Shown: positions 16,846 to 27,202 of the stretch, one piece after another
How the letters are laid out: each line of letters opens with the position of its first letter
How positions within the stretch are numbered: the first letter of the stretch is position 1
Assembly: GCF_016428805.1 (NCBI RefSeq)
Contig: NZ_JAELTJ010000053.1
Span: 1 to 36,704 of the forward strand
Direction: 5' to 3'
Length of the DNA stretch: 36,704 bases
From: Achromobacter sp. ASV32
GTDB lineage: Bacteria; Pseudomonadota; Gammaproteobacteria; Burkholderiales; Burkholderiaceae_B
Translations under genes and position numbers: made by a program
Notes under the pieces: model-generated
What the model was told of the DNA's origin: nothing
Database searches by the model: none
Seen by the model: only the letters and a program-made list of their open reading frames with translations

Positions 16846-16868
16846 GGCGCCGCCCCGCGGGCGGCGCC
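16846..16868 (+). other. Hairpin between D-aminoacylase and dadA genes
   Basis: GGCGCCGCC (16846-16854) pairs perfectly with GGCGGCGCC (16860-16868) over a 5-nt loop and is followed by CTTTCCCGGAGC, which also contains the ribosome site of the next gene. It could be a partial terminator or a stabilising hairpin within the operon; a T-tract of three argues for the second. Confidence 0.45.
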
Positions 16869-16883
16869 CTTTCCCGGAGCATC

Positions 16884-18137
16884 ATGCGCACAATCGTCAT
16901 CGGCGCGGGCGTGGTCGGCATGGCCACCGCCTATACCCTGCACCGCGAAGGCCATCAGGTCACCGTGGTGGACGCCGGCCCCGGTCCGGGCCTGGTCACC
17001 AGCCGCGCCAATGGCGCCCAGCTCAGCTACAGCTTCGTGGCGCCGCTGGCCGACCCCGCGGTGCTGCCCAAGCTGCCCGCCTGGCTGCTGGGCCGCGACA
17101 CGCCTCTGCGCTGGCGACCGCGGCTGGACCCGGCGCAGTGGCGCTGGTGCCTGGACTTCCTGCGCGCCTGCACCCGCGCGCAAAGCCGCGCCACCACTCG
17201 CGAGCTGCTGGCGCTGGGACTGTACAGCCGTCTCTGCGTGCACGAGTTGGTTGGCCGCGAACAGCCGGCCTTCGATTTCAGCTCCAGCGGCAAGCTGCTG
17301 GTCTACCAGGACCCGGCCAGTTACGGCCGGGCGCTGGCACAGATGGACTACCAGGCCTCGCTCGGTTGCGAGCAACGCGCCCTGGACCGCCAGGCCTGCC
17401 TGGATCTGGAACCCTCGCTGGCCGACATCGGCGCCAGCATCGCGGGCGCCATCTACACCCCGACCGAAGACGCCGGTGACTGCCTGCACCTGTGCGGCGA
17501 ATTGGAACGCATCCTGCGCGCCGCGCCCGGCGCCGTGCGGTTTCACTTCAATACGCCGGTATCGGCCCTGCGTACCGAGCATGGCCGCATCGTGGCCTTG
17601 GCCACGCCCGGCGGCGACCTGCAGGCCGATCACTACGTGCTGGCCGGCGGCATGGGCGCACAGGCGCTGGCACGGCGCATCGGACTGAACCTGGGTATCT
17701 ATCCGCTCAAGGGCTACAGCCTGACCTACGACCTGACACCGGACAGCGTCGCACCTGTCGCCAGCATCAGCGATATCGGTCGCAAGGTCGTGTATGCCCG
17801 GCTGGGGCAGCGCCTGCGCGTGGCAGGCATGGTCGATATCGGCGCCAAGGATGCCGCCATCGACCCGCGCCGCGTGCAGAGCCTGCAAGCCGACGTCGCG
17901 CGGTTCTTTCCGCGCCTGAATCCCGCCGGTGCGCCGCAGGCCTGGGCTGGCCTGCGGCCGGCGCGGCCTGACGGCAAACCGCTGATCGGCGCCACGCCCT
18001 GGCGCAACCTGTGGCTCAATGCCGGCCATGGGGGCCTGGGCTTTACGTTGGCCGCGGGCAGCGCGCGCATGCTGGCGGATCTGATGCGGGGCCGGCGCCC
18101 CGCGGTGGATCCGGGCGCCTTTGCCTTGAGCATCTGA
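16884..18137 (+). CDS. dadA: D-amino acid dehydrogenase, DadA-type FAD oxidoreductase
   Basis: 417 aa flavoprotein of the DAO family. It oxidises D-amino acids to 2-oxo acids and ammonia and passes electrons to the membrane quinone pool. The N-terminal Rossmann motif is GAGVVG (Gly7, Gly9, Gly12), followed by the ADP-binding acidic end VTVVDAGPG. DadA traits are LVTSRANGAQLSYSFVAPLADP and LPAWLLGRDTPLRWRPRLDP, and the C-terminal FAD motif GHGGLGFTLAAGSARMLADL. ATG 16884 has CCCGGAGC upstream. It lies 90 nt after the D-aminoacylase, past a hairpin, and so would consume the free D-amino acids that enzyme releases. Ends convergently with the Bug gene. Specificity within the family is not certain. 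Confidence 0.9.
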   Translation: MRTIVIGAGVVGMATAYTLHREGHQVTVVDAGPGPGLVTSRANGAQLSYSFVAPLADPAVLPKLPAWLLGRDTPLRWRPRLDPAQWRWCLDFLRACTRAQSRATTRELLALGLYSRLCVHELVGREQPAFDFSSSGKLLVYQDPASYGRALAQMDYQASLGCEQRALDRQACLDLEPSLADIGASIAGAIYTPTEDAGDCLHLCGELERILRAAPGAVRFHFNTPVSALRTEHGRIVALATPGGDLQADHYVLAGGMGAQALARRIGLNLGIYPLKGYSLTYDLTPDSVAPVASISDIGRKVVYARLGQRLRVAGMVDIGAKDAAIDPRRVQSLQADVARFFPRLNPAGAPQAWAGLRPARPDGKPLIGATPWRNLWLNAGHGGLGFTLAAGSARMLADLMRGRRPAVDPGAFALSI

Positions 18138-18151
18138 CACTGCGAAAGTGA

Positions 18152-18180
18152 CGCGGCCGGCGCAAGCGGGGCCGGCCGCG
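18152..18180. terminator. Bidirectional hairpin between dadA and the Bug gene
   Basis: CGCGGCCGGC (18152-18161) pairs perfectly over 10 bp with GCCGGCCGCG (18171-18180) around a 9-nt loop, in the 54-nt space between two convergent stop codons. No T-tract is present on either strand, so its position rather than its composition argues for a shared transcription end. Confidence 0.5.
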
Positions 18181-18191
18181 GCCCCGTGCGC

Positions 18192-19202
18192 TCAGTCCGC
18201 CTTGATGCCGCGGCTCTCGATCAGCTTGCCCCACTTGTCGCGTTCCTTCACCTCGAAGGCCGCCAGATCTGCGCCGAACAGGTTGCCGGGCGTGGCTCCG
18301 CCCTGCGCCAGCGACTGCTTCAGCGCGGGCGATTGCAGCGCCTGCTTCATCGCCGCGATCAGCGTGTCCACCACCGGCGCGGGCGTGCCGCGCGGCGCGT
18401 ACAGGCCCGACCAGGCCGTGACCTCGAAGCCCGGCAAGCCGGCTTCGGCCATGGTGGGCAGGTCGGGCGCGGCGGGGCTGCGCTCGGCCGACGTGACCGC
18501 GATGCCGCGCAGGCGGTCGCCCGCCTTCAGCGCCGCCATCGAACTGGGCAGGTTGTCCATCAGGATGTCGACCTGGCCGCCGATCACCGCCGGAATCGCG
18601 GCCGACGAGCCCTTGAACGGCACGTGCAGCATCTGCAGACCGGCCATCGACTCGAAGTAGGCGCCGGTCAGGTGCACCGACGAACCGATGCCCGGCGACG
18701 CATAGGAATACTTGCCCGGGTCCTTCTTCACCGCCTTCATCACGTCGTCCAGCGTGCGCCAGGGCGATCCTGCCGCCACCGCCATGACATTGGGCGTGGA
18801 CGCGATCATGCCCAGCGGCACCAGGTCGGTGGCAGGATTGAAGCCGATGTTGCTATACAGGAATTGATTGACGCTCTGGGTCCCCACCGAGCCCAGCACG
18901 ATGGTGTAGCCGTCCGGCTGCGCGCGCGTGGCCGCGGCCACGCCCAGGTTGCCCGCCGCGCCTGGCTTGTTCTCGACCACGATGGACTGGCCCAGCGCCG
19001 GCCGCATGTGCTCGGCAATGGTGCGCGCGAAGATGTCGGTGGTGCCGCCCGGCGGAAAGGGCACGATCAGCGTGATCGGCCGCTCGGGCCATGCCGCCAC
19101 GGCGGCGCCCGGCGCGGCGATGGCGGCTGTTGCCACGGCCATGCCGGCCAGCGTCAGGCGCGCGGCCGCGCCGCCCGTCCTTGCACGAAAAAACCTGCCC
19201 AT
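18192..19202 (-). CDS. Bug-type tripartite tricarboxylate transporter substrate-binding protein
   Basis: Periplasmic receptor of the Bug/TctC family, 336 aa. A long basic-start signal peptide (MGRFFRARTGGAAARLTLAG onward, cleavage near AAVAAWP) is followed by the family motif WPERPITLIVPFPPGGTTDIFAR, IVVENKPGAAGNLG, and LPTMAEAGLPGFEV. AAGGGGAAAGAGG precedes the ATG. No TctA/TctB membrane genes are in the window, as usual for the many orphan Bug genes of Bordetella relatives. It converges on dadA and carries operator 2 in its promoter, which ties it to the D-amino acid operon. Bug proteins bind carboxylates and amino acids, so it may capture or sense the same compound. Confidence 0.92.
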   Translation of the reverse strand: MGRFFRARTGGAAARLTLAGMAVATAAIAAPGAAVAAWPERPITLIVPFPPGGTTDIFARTIAEHMRPALGQSIVVENKPGAAGNLGVAAATRAQPDGYTIVLGSVGTQSVNQFLYSNIGFNPATDLVPLGMIASTPNVMAVAAGSPWRTLDDVMKAVKKDPGKYSYASPGIGSSVHLTGAYFESMAGLQMLHVPFKGSSAAIPAVIGGQVDILMDNLPSSMAALKAGDRLRGIAVTSAERSPAAPDLPTMAEAGLPGFEVTAWSGLYAPRGTPAPVVDTLIAAMKQALQSPALKQSLAQGGATPGNLFGADLAAFEVKERDKWGKLIESRGIKAD

Positions 19203-19271
19203 CCTCTTTCCCCTTCGTAAGAAGTGTTCGATTGATCAAACGGAATCCGGCGCAACGGTACTTCGCGATGC

Positions 19272-19301
19272 GGACGGGCCGGCATGGCGCCGGCTCCGTC
19301 C
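19272..19301 (-). other. Long hairpin in the Bug gene leader
   Basis: GGACGGGCCGGC (19272-19283) pairs with GCCGGC-T-CCGTCC (19289-19301), a 12-bp stem with one bulged base and a 5-nt loop. It lies in the predicted untranslated leader, between operator 2 and the ATG at 19202, and has no T-tract on the minus strand. It may stabilise the mRNA or affect translation. Confidence 0.4.
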
Positions 19302-19318
19302 CGGGCTGTGCGCCCAGC

Positions 19319-19334
19319 GTGACCACTTGGTCAC
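19319..19334. promoter_or_regulatory. Operator 2: GTGACCA-CT-TGGTCAC palindrome
   Basis: GTGACCACTTGGTCAC has perfect 7-bp arms around a 2-bp centre. It lies 117 nt before the Bug ATG and immediately downstream of a predicted -10 hexamer. It matches operator 1 before the ABC operon at 13 of 16 positions, with the same symmetry and the same placement relative to the promoter. The same repressor probably binds both. Confidence 0.6.
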
Positions 19335-19343
19335 TTTTGACGC

Positions 19344-19372
19344 ATTAGGAACCCGGGGCCCTGGCTTGTCAA
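19344..19372 (-). promoter_or_regulatory. Candidate promoter of the Bug gene
   Basis: Minus-strand -35 TTGACA (19367-19372, perfect consensus) and -10 CCTAAT (19344-19349) with a 17-bp spacer. Operator 2 begins 9 nt downstream of the -10, so it covers the transcription start. The leader would be about 135 nt. Confidence 0.5.
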
Positions 19373-19401
19373 TCGGGCTGAGGAGCGGTTAGGCGTTATC
19401 C

Positions 19402-20982
19402 CTAGGGCTGTGTGGCGGGCGTGGGTGCGGGCGCCGATGCAGGCGCTGGCCCCGCAGCGGGCGCCGAACCAGGAGCCGCGGCAGGCGCAGCCGCCGCAGC
19501 GGTGCCCGGCGCCCCAGGCAGCCCCTCCCAGCCGCCGCCCAGGGCGACGATCAGGTTCACGCTGGCCACCAGGCGGTTGCCGTACAGGCTGAGCGCGCTG
19601 CGCTCGTTGTTGAGCGCAGTCGCGTCCACGACCGCCACGCTCAGATAGTCCACCAGGCCGGCCTTGTACTGGTTCTGGATCAGCCGCAGCGACTCGCGCG
19701 CCGCCTCCAGCGCGCGGCGTTGCACGGTCTGTTCGTTTTCCAGGACGCGCAGCTGGATCAGGTAGTCCTCTACCTCGCGCAACCCGGTCAGCGCCGCCTG
19801 GCGGTAGGCGGCGGCCTGTGCGTCGAAGGAGGCACGCGCCTGTTCGACCTGCGCCTGGCGCGCGCCGCCGTCAAAGAGCGTCAGCGCCAAGGCCGGCCCC
19901 AGCGACCAGAAGCGCGCCGGCGCCGTCAGCAGCTCGGCGAACTGGCCATTGCGGAATCCGCCGTCGGCCGACAAGGTCAGGCTGGGGAACCAGGCCGCCT
20001 GGGCCACGCCGATCTGCGCATTGGCCGCGGCCGCGCGGCGTTCGGCGGCGGCTACGTCGGGACGGCGCTCCAGCAGCTCGGACGGCAACCCGACCGGAAT
20101 CTGCGGCAGCTGCACGTTGAAGGCCGCCGGCGGCAAGGTGAAATGCGACGGCGCCTGGCCCATCAGCACCGCGATCGCGTGCTCGTACTGCCCGCGCTGC
20201 CAATCCAGGTCGATGGACTGTGCGCGCGTGCTTTCGACCTGCGTGCGCGCCACGGCCACGTCCGACTGCCCCGCCACGCCCACGTTGTAGCGGTTCTGCG
20301 TGAGCTGCAGCGACTTCTCGTAGGCCGCCACGGTGGCATCGAGCAGGCGCTTCTGCTCGTCCAGCACACGCAATTGCAGATAGGCCTGCACCAGCGCGGC
20401 CTGCGCGCTCAGCCGGGTCGCGGCCAGGTCGGCCTGGCTGGCCGCGGCGCTGGCCTCGGAGGACTCGACGCTGCGGCGCACCCGGCCCCATACATCCAGT
20501 TCCCAGCTGACGCTGCCGGTCAGCGAATACTGGTTCGACACATTGCTGCCGCCGCCACCAGCCGATGCCGATGACGACGAGCCGCTGCCTGCGCCGCTGC
20601 CCGAGCGGGTCAGGCCCGCGCCCGCGCCCACCGTGGGGAAGAAGCCGGCGCGCGCTGCGCGCACCAGGCCCAACGCCTGCCGGTAGTTGGCCTCGGCCTG
20701 GGCGATGGTCTGGTTCGACGTGTTCAGGCGATCCACCAGCGCGTTGAGGGTGGCGTCGTCATAGACGCGCCACCATTGCCCGCGGTCGGCCTCGTCACGC
20801 GGCTGGGCCAGCTTCCAGCCCGGCACTTCGCCCTGCCCTTCCTTGTAGTCCGCCCCCACATCCAGCGCCGGGCGCTGATAGTCTGGGCCGACCGCGCAAG
20901 CGCTCAGCACGGCGCACAGCGCCAACACCGCGCTGGCGCGCGGCAGGATTGCATAGGGAAAAGGCTTGGCGTTGCGGATCAT
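19402..20982 (-). CDS. RND efflux outer-membrane factor (NodT/OprM-type lipoprotein)
   Basis: Outer-membrane exit duct of the efflux pump, 526 aa. Lipoprotein signal with lipobox LSAC (Cys29), then [10 protein letters not shown], the usual OprM/NodT start. Two OEP repeats follow: first [26 protein letters not shown] and [19 protein letters not shown], second [30 protein letters not shown] and [21 protein letters not shown]. Oddities are a Ser/Gly-rich insert around residues 127-150 ([19 protein letters not shown]) and a C-terminal Ala/Pro-rich tail of about 35 residues. The start overlaps the stop of the second pump gene by 4 nt. Carrying its own duct distinguishes this operon from E. coli mdtABC, which uses the separate TolC. 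Confidence 0.95.
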   Translation of the reverse strand: MIRNAKPFPYAILPRASAVLALCAVLSACAVGPDYQRPALDVGADYKEGQGEVPGWKLAQPRDEADRGQWWRVYDDATLNALVDRLNTSNQTIAQAEANYRQALGLVRAARAGFFPTVGAGAGLTRSGSGAGSGSSSSASAGGGGSNVSNQYSLTGSVSWELDVWGRVRRSVESSEASAAASQADLAATRLSAQAALVQAYLQLRVLDEQKRLLDATVAAYEKSLQLTQNRYNVGVAGQSDVAVARTQVESTRAQSIDLDWQRGQYEHAIAVLMGQAPSHFTLPPAAFNVQLPQIPVGLPSELLERRPDVAAAERRAAAANAQIGVAQAAWFPSLTLSADGGFRNGQFAELLTAPARFWSLGPALALTLFDGGARQAQVEQARASFDAQAAAYRQAALTGLREVEDYLIQLRVLENEQTVQRRALEAARESLRLIQNQYKAGLVDYLSVAVVDATALNNERSALSLYGNRLVASVNLIVALGGGWEGLPGAPGTAAAAAPAAAPGSAPAAGPAPASAPAPTPATQP

Positions 20983-23900
20983 AGGGGTTCTATGGAAGCG
21001 TCGCCGCTCGCGCGCCGGGTGCGCCCGCGCGCGGCCCAGAGACGGAAACGGTCCAGGTAGAGATAAACCACGGGCGTGGTGTACAGCGTCAGGATCTGGC
21101 TCAGCACCAGCCCGCCCACGATGGTAATGCCCAGCGGCTGGCGCATCTCGACGCCGGCGCCGGTGGCCACCACCAGCGGCAGCGCGCCGAATATCGCCGC
21201 CATGGTGGTCATCATGATCGGGCGGAAGCGCGTCAGGCAGGCCTGGAAGATGGCCTCGCGCGGCGCCATGCCCTGGTTGCGCTCGGCATCCAGCGCAAAA
21301 TCCACCATCATGATGGCGTTCTTCTTGACGATACCGATCAACAGGAACACCCCGATCAACGCGATCAACGTGAAGTCGGTGCGCACCAGCAACAGCGCCA
21401 GCAGCGCGCCCAGGCCGGCCGACGGCAGAGTCGACAGGATCGTGAGCGGGTGCACGAAGCTCTCGTACAGGATGCCCAGCACGATGTACATGGTCACCAG
21501 CGCCGCCAGGATCAACCAGGGCTGCTGCGCCAGTGTCTGTTGCAGCGCCGCCGCGGTGCCCTGGAACCCGGCCTGGATCTGGTCGGACGGCAGGCCGATG
21601 CGCGCCACCTCGGCGTCGATCGCCGCGGTGGCCTGCCCCAGCGATACGCCGGGCGCCAGGCTGAACGACACCGTATCGGCCACGAACAGGCCCTGGTGCT
21701 GCACGCTGAGCGGCGCATTGGCATTTTCAAAGCGGGCGAACGCCGCCATCGGCACGCGTGTGCCCGCCGAGGTGATCACTTCCACCTGCTTGAGCGATTC
21801 GATGTCCTGCGCAAATTTCGCATCCACCCCCAGTACCACGTGGTACTGGTTCAGCGGCCCGTACATGACCGACACCTGCCGCTGGCTGAAGGAATTGTTC
21901 AGCACGGTCGAGATGGTCGACATGCTCACGCCCAGCCGCGTGGCGGCCTCGCGGTCGATCACCAAATTGATTTCGCGGCCCTTGTCCTCGACGTCGGTAT
22001 CCACGTCGGTGATCTCGGGAATCTTCGACATCGCCAGCTGCACCTTGGGCATCCAGCTGCGCAACAGTTGCAGGTCACCGGACATCAGCGTGTAGTCGTA
22101 CGAGCCCTGGCTCTGGCGCCCGCCGATGCGGATGTCCTGTTGCGACACCAGGAACATGCGCGCCCCCGGCATGTTCTGCAACCGCGCGCGCAGGCGGTTG
22201 ATGACCTGATCGGCCGACGCCTGGCGCTCGGCCAGCGGCTTGAGCTGGATCTGCATGAAACTGCTGTTGCTGCCGCCGCGCCCGCCGGCGTAGCCGGTCA
22301 TGCTTTGCACGGCCGGGTCCGCCAGCACCACCTTGCGCAGCGCGTCCAGCTTGGGGATGGTGGCCTGGAACGAAGTCCCCTGGTCGACCCGGAAAAAGCC
22401 CAGCAGCTGGCCGGTGTCCTGCTGCGGGAAAAAGCCCTTGGGCACCACCGTGTACAGGTACACGTTCAGGCCCACGGCCGCCGCCAATATCAGCATCATC
22501 AGGCGGCTGTGCGCCAGCGCCCACGCCAGACTTCGGCGATAGCCGTCCTGCATCCAGGCAAAGCCGCTTTCGGCCCAGCGCGCCAGGCGGCCCGGCGGCT
22601 CGGGTTCCTTGGGTTCGGGCTTGAGCAGGCGCGCGCACATCATCGGCGTAAGCGTCAGCGACACCACCAGCGACACCATGATGGAGGCCGACAGCGTCAC
22701 CGCGAACTCGCGGAACAGCCGCCCCACCACCCCGCCCATCAGCAGGATGGGAATGAACACCGCCACCAGCGACAGGCTCATGGACAGCACCGTGAAGCCC
22801 ACCTCGCGCGAACCGCGCAACGCGGCCCGCATCGGCGACATGCCATTCTCGACGTGGCGCATGATGTTCTCCAGCACCACGATGGCATCGTCCACCACGA
22901 AACCGGTGGCCACGATCAGCGCCATCAGCGAAATCGTGTTCAGGGTGAAGCCGCACAGATACATGATGCAGAACGTGCCGATCAGCGACACCGGCACCGC
23001 AATGCTGGGAATGATGGCTGCCCGCCAGCGCCGCAGGAACAGCAGCACCACCAGCACCACCAGGCCGACCGCGATGACCAGCGTCAACTCGGCCTCGTGC
23101 AGCGAGGCCCGGATGCTGGGCGTGCGGTCCTGCGCCACCGTCAGGCTCACGTCGGCCGGCATCAGCGCAAGCAGCACCGGCAGTTGCGCCCGCACCGCGT
23201 CGACGGTCTCGATGATGTTGGCGTCGGCCTGGCGCCGCACGATCATCAGGATCGCCTTGCGCTCGTTGTAGAAGCCCGTCTGGTACAGGTCCTCGACCGA
23301 GTCCTCGACCTTGGCCACGTCCGACACGCGCACCGGCGCGCCGTCGCGCCAGGCCACGATCAGCGGCCGGTATTGCTCGGCCCGGCTGAGCTGGTCGTTG
23401 ACCATCACCTGCCAGTGGTAGCGGTCGTTTTCCAGCACGCCCTTGGGGCGATTGGCGTTGGCATTGGCCAGCGCCGTGCGCACATCGTCCAGCGACACGC
23501 CGCGGTTGGCCAGCGCGCCGGGCAGCACCGTCACGCGCACCGCCGGCAGCGAACTGCCGCCCACCGTGACCTCGCCCACCCCGTCCACCTGCGACAGCTT
23601 CTGCGCCACGATGGTCGACGCCAGGTCGTACAGCTGGCCCTGGCTGAGCGTGTCGGACGTCATCGCCAGCGTCATGATCGGCGCGTCCGACGGATTGGAC
23701 TTGTGATACGTGGGGTTGCTGCGCAGGCTGGTCGGCAGCAGCGAACGGGCCGCGTTGATGGCCGCCTGCACGTCGCGCGCCGCGCCATTGATGTCGCGCG
23801 ACAGGTCGAACTGCAGCGTCACGCGGGTCGAGCCCTGCGTGCTGCTGGAGGTCATTTCGGTCACGCCGGCGATGCTGCCCAGCGACCGCTCCAGCGGCGT

Positions 23901-24092
23901 GGCCACGCTGGACGCCATGGTCTCGGGGCTGGCGCCGGGCAGGCTGGCCGACACCGAGATCGTCGGAATGTCCACCTGCGGCAGCGGCGCCACCGGCAAC
24001 AGGAAAAACGACAGCATGCCCGCCAGCACGACCGCCAGCGACAGCAGCGTGGTCGCCACCGGCCGGACGATGAAGGGGGCAGACAGAATCAT
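20979..24092 (-). CDS. mdtC: RND multidrug efflux pump subunit, MdtC-type
   Basis: Inner-membrane proton-driven pump, 1037 aa, full length. N-terminal helix [20 protein letters not shown], then the porter domain ([38 protein letters not shown]), helix cluster with the proton-relay pair Asp401-Asp402 in [14 protein letters not shown], the cytoplasmic [33 protein letters not shown], and the second half with [21 protein letters not shown] and [20 protein letters not shown]. In E. coli MdtB and MdtC form a mixed trimer; the tandem here suggests the same. Overlaps both neighbours by 4 nt (ATGA), so it is translationally coupled. Confidence 0.95.
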   Translation of the reverse strand: MILSAPFIVRPVATTLLSLAVVLAGMLSFFLLPVAPLPQVDIPTISVSASLPGASPETMASSVATPLERSLGSIAGVTEMTSSSTQGSTRVTLQFDLSRDINGAARDVQAAINAARSLLPTSLRSNPTYHKSNPSDAPIMTLAMTSDTLSQGQLYDLASTIVAQKLSQVDGVGEVTVGGSSLPAVRVTVLPGALANRGVSLDDVRTALANANANRPKGVLENDRYHWQVMVNDQLSRAEQYRPLIVAWRDGAPVRVSDVAKVEDSVEDLYQTGFYNERKAILMIVRRQADANIIETVDAVRAQLPVLLALMPADVSLTVAQDRTPSIRASLHEAELTLVIAVGLVVLVVLLFLRRWRAAIIPSIAVPVSLIGTFCIMYLCGFTLNTISLMALIVATGFVVDDAIVVLENIMRHVENGMSPMRAALRGSREVGFTVLSMSLSLVAVFIPILLMGGVVGRLFREFAVTLSASIMVSLVVSLTLTPMMCARLLKPEPKEPEPPGRLARWAESGFAWMQDGYRRSLAWALAHSRLMMLILAAAVGLNVYLYTVVPKGFFPQQDTGQLLGFFRVDQGTSFQATIPKLDALRKVVLADPAVQSMTGYAGGRGGSNSSFMQIQLKPLAERQASADQVINRLRARLQNMPGARMFLVSQQDIRIGGRQSQGSYDYTLMSGDLQLLRSWMPKVQLAMSKIPEITDVDTDVEDKGREINLVIDREAATRLGVSMSTISTVLNNSFSQRQVSVMYGPLNQYHVVLGVDAKFAQDIESLKQVEVITSAGTRVPMAAFARFENANAPLSVQHQGLFVADTVSFSLAPGVSLGQATAAIDAEVARIGLPSDQIQAGFQGTAAALQQTLAQQPWLILAALVTMYIVLGILYESFVHPLTILSTLPSAGLGALLALLLVRTDFTLIALIGVFLLIGIVKKNAIMMVDFALDAERNQGMAPREAIFQACLTRFRPIMMTTMAAIFGALPLVVATGAGVEMRQPLGITIVGGLVLSQILTLYTTPVVYLYLDRFRLWAARGRTRRASGDASIEPL

Positions 24093-27000
24093 GACGCGTC
24101 CCCGGCGCGCGCCTCGCGCATGCCGCGCCAGCGCCGCGACATGCGGTCGAACATCAGGTAGATCACGGGCGTCGTGAACAGGGTCAGCACCTGGCTCACC
24201 AGCAGGCCGCCCACCATCACCAGGCCCAGCGGCTGGCGCAGCTCGGCGCCGGTGCCCGACGACAGCATCAGCGGCAGCGCGCCGAACAGCGCCGCCAGCG
24301 TGGTCATCAGGATCGGCCGGAACCGCAGCAGCGCCGCCTCATGGATCGCGGCGCGCGGCGACAGGCCGCGCTTGCGCTCGGCGTCCAGCGCGAAGTCGAT
24401 CATCATGATCGCGTTCTTCTTGACGATGCCGATCAGCAGAATGATGCCGATGATGCCGATCATGTCCAGCTCGGTGCCGCTGATCAGCAGCGCCAGCAGC
24501 GCCCCCACCCCGGCCGAAGGCAGCGTCGACAGAATGGTGATGGGGTGGATGTAGCTTTCATACAGCACGCCCAACACGATGTACATCGTCACAATGGCGG
24601 CCAGGATCAGCCACAGCGTGCTCGACAAGGAATTCTGGAATGCCAGCGCCGCGCCCTGGAAGCGGGTTTCGACGCTGGCCGGCATGCCGATGTCGGCCTC
24701 GGCCGCGGTGATGGCCTCGACGGCGGCGGACAGCGACGCGCCGTGCGCCAGGTTGAACGACACCGTCACCATCGGAAACTGGTCCAGCCGGTTCACGGCC
24801 AACACGGTCTTGCCTTCGGTGATGCGGGCAATCGACGACAGCGGCACCTGCGTCCCGCTGGAGGTCGGCACGTGGATCTGGCCCAGCGCCGCCGGATTCA
24901 TCTGGAACTGCGGCTGCACCTCCAGCACCACGCGGTACTGATTGGACTGGGTGAAGATGGTCGAAATCAGGCGCTGGCCGAACGCGTCGTACAGCGCCTC
25001 GTCCACCACCGCCGCCGTGATGCCCAGGCGCGAGGCCGCATCGCGATCGATCTCGACCCAGGTCTGTAGCCCGTCGTCCTGCAAATCGTCGGTCACGTCC
25101 TTCAGGCCCGGCACCTGGCGCAGGCGATCGATCAGCTTGGGCGTCCATTCGCTCAGCACCGCCAGGTCCGGGTTGGACAGCGTCATCTGGTATTGCGTGC
25201 GGCTGACGCGGTCTTCGATGGTCAGGTCCTGCACGGGCTGCATGAAGACGGTCAGGCCGTCCTGCTTGGAAAAGGCCTGTTGCAGGCGGGCCATGACGGT
25301 GGGCAGGTCGCCCTGGCGGTCGGCCTGCGGCTTGAGCGCGATCTGCATGCGCCCGGCACTGAGGGTGGCATTGCTGCCGTCCACCCCGATGAACGAGGAC
25401 ACGGCCTGCACGTCCGGGTCTTGCAACGCCAGCCGCGCCGCCGCCTGCTGGCGCTCGGCCATGGCGGTGAACGAAATGGATTGCGGCGCCTGCGTGATGG
25501 CCTGGATCAGGCCGGTGTCCTGCTGCGGAAAAAAGCCCTTGGGGATCAGGATGTACAGCAGCACCGTCAGCGCGAAGGTGGCCAGCGCCACCAGCAGGGT
25601 CAGCGGCTGGTGGCGCAACACCTTCTGCAGCATGCGGTCATAGGCCGCGATGACGCGGTCGATGAAGGCGCCAGTGGCCAGGTGGAAGCGGCCGTGCTTC
25701 TGCTCGGATTCGGCGCGCAGCAGGCGGGCGCACATCATCGGCGTCAGGGTCAGCGACACCACCAGCGAAATCAGGATGGACACCGCCAGCGTGATCGCGA
25801 ATTCGCGGAACAGGCGCCCCACGACCTCGGTCATGAACAGCAGCGGGATCAGCACGGCGATCAGCGAGAACGTCAGCGAGATCAGCGTGAAACCGATCTG
25901 CGACGCCCCCTTGAGCGCGGCCTGCAGCGGCGTCTCGCCCTCTTCGATGTGGCGCGCGATGTTCTCGATCATGACGATGGCGTCGTCCACCACGAAGCCG
26001 GTGGCGATCGTCAGCGCCATCAACGTCAGGTTGTTGATGGAAAATCCGGCCAGGTACATGATGCCGAAGGTGCCCACCAGCGACAGCGGCACCACCACGC
26101 TGGGAATCAGCGTGGCCGTGATGCTGCGCAGGAACACGAAGGTCACCATCACCACCAGCGCCACCGCCAGCAGCATCTCGAACTGCACATCGGCCACCGA
26201 GTCGCGGATGGTCTGGGTGCGGTCGGACACCACCGTCACGTCCAGCGTGGCCGGCAGCGCCGCACGCAGCTGCGGTAGCAGGGTCTGGATGCGGTTGACC
26301 ACGTCGATCACGTTGGCGCCCGGCTGGCGCTGGATATTGAGCAGGATGGCCGGCTTGTCGCCCGCCCATGCCGCCTGGCGCGTGTCCTCGGCCCCTTCCA
26401 CCGCGCGCGCCACGTCCGACAGGCGCAGCGGGGCGTTGTTCTTGTAGGCGATGATCAGGTTGTTGTAGTCGGTGGGCGACTTGAGCTGGTCGTTGGCGTT
26501 GATCGTGGTCGAGCGCAGCGGCCCGTCCAGATTGCCCTTGGGCTGGTTGACGTTGGCGCCCACCACCGCGGTGCGCAGGTCCGTCAGCCCCAGGCCGTTG
26601 GCCGCCAGCGCCTGCGGATTGACCTGCACCCGCACGGCCGGGCGCTGCCCGCCCGCCACGCTGACCAGGCCCACCCCGGGAATCTGCGACAGCTTCTGCG
26701 CCACCCGCGTGTCGACCAGGTCGCGCACCTGCGGCAGCGGCATGGTCGGCGAGGTGATCGCCAGGGTCAGCACCGCCGCGTCGGCCGGGTTCACCTTGTT
26801 GTAGGTCGGCGGCACCGGCAGGTCGCTGGGCAGCAGGTTCGACGCGGCGTTGATGGCCGCCTGCACCTGCTGCTCGGCCACGTCCAGCGGCAGCGTCAGG
26901 TTGAACTGCATGGTGATGACAGACGCGCCGCCCGAACTGGTCGACGACATCTGGTTCAGCCCCGGCATCTGCCCGAACTGCCGCTCCAGCGGCGACGTGA

Positions 27001-27187
27001 CCAGCGAGGTCATCACATCCGGGCTGGCGCCCGGGTACAGCGTGGTCACCTGAATGGTGGGGTAGTCGACTTCGGGCAGGGCCGATACCGGCAGCAGGCG
27101 GTAGGCGATGAAGCCAGCGATCAGGATGGCCACCATCGACAGCGTGGTGGCCACGGGCCGCAGAATGAAAAGACGCGACGGGCTCAC
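24089..27187 (-). CDS. mdtB: RND multidrug efflux pump subunit, MdtB-type
   Basis: Inner-membrane proton-driven pump, 1032 aa. Starts [20 protein letters not shown], with porter motif [38 protein letters not shown] and the MdtB-like [22 protein letters not shown]. The proton relay is Asp401-Asp402 in [14 protein letters not shown]. Second-half signatures are [21 protein letters not shown] and [20 protein letters not shown]. It follows the adaptor gene by 15 nt and overlaps the MdtC-type gene by 4 nt. E. coli MdtABC exports bile salts and novobiocin; the substrates here are unknown. No BaeSR-like two-component genes are in the window. Confidence 0.95.
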   Translation of the reverse strand: MSPSRLFILRPVATTLSMVAILIAGFIAYRLLPVSALPEVDYPTIQVTTLYPGASPDVMTSLVTSPLERQFGQMPGLNQMSSTSSGGASVITMQFNLTLPLDVAEQQVQAAINAASNLLPSDLPVPPTYNKVNPADAAVLTLAITSPTMPLPQVRDLVDTRVAQKLSQIPGVGLVSVAGGQRPAVRVQVNPQALAANGLGLTDLRTAVVGANVNQPKGNLDGPLRSTTINANDQLKSPTDYNNLIIAYKNNAPLRLSDVARAVEGAEDTRQAAWAGDKPAILLNIQRQPGANVIDVVNRIQTLLPQLRAALPATLDVTVVSDRTQTIRDSVADVQFEMLLAVALVVMVTFVFLRSITATLIPSVVVPLSLVGTFGIMYLAGFSINNLTLMALTIATGFVVDDAIVMIENIARHIEEGETPLQAALKGASQIGFTLISLTFSLIAVLIPLLFMTEVVGRLFREFAITLAVSILISLVVSLTLTPMMCARLLRAESEQKHGRFHLATGAFIDRVIAAYDRMLQKVLRHQPLTLLVALATFALTVLLYILIPKGFFPQQDTGLIQAITQAPQSISFTAMAERQQAAARLALQDPDVQAVSSFIGVDGSNATLSAGRMQIALKPQADRQGDLPTVMARLQQAFSKQDGLTVFMQPVQDLTIEDRVSRTQYQMTLSNPDLAVLSEWTPKLIDRLRQVPGLKDVTDDLQDDGLQTWVEIDRDAASRLGITAAVVDEALYDAFGQRLISTIFTQSNQYRVVLEVQPQFQMNPAALGQIHVPTSSGTQVPLSSIARITEGKTVLAVNRLDQFPMVTVSFNLAHGASLSAAVEAITAAEADIGMPASVETRFQGAALAFQNSLSSTLWLILAAIVTMYIVLGVLYESYIHPITILSTLPSAGVGALLALLISGTELDMIGIIGIILLIGIVKKNAIMMIDFALDAERKRGLSPRAAIHEAALLRFRPILMTTLAALFGALPLMLSSGTGAELRQPLGLVMVGGLLVSQVLTLFTTPVIYLMFDRMSRRWRGMREARAGDAS

Positions 27188-27202
27188 GGCGGTGTCCCTG
27201 GA

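Noticed and set aside
19232..19239. TTGATCAA palindrome in the Bug leader as an operator
   Set aside because: Only 8 bp and without extended symmetry; much weaker than operator 2 nearby.
21450..24161. A 900-codon open frame on the plus strand opposite the MdtC-type gene
   Set aside because: His/Arg/Gln-rich low-complexity translation typical of antisense frames in GC-rich DNA; the opposite strand encodes a complete RND pump.
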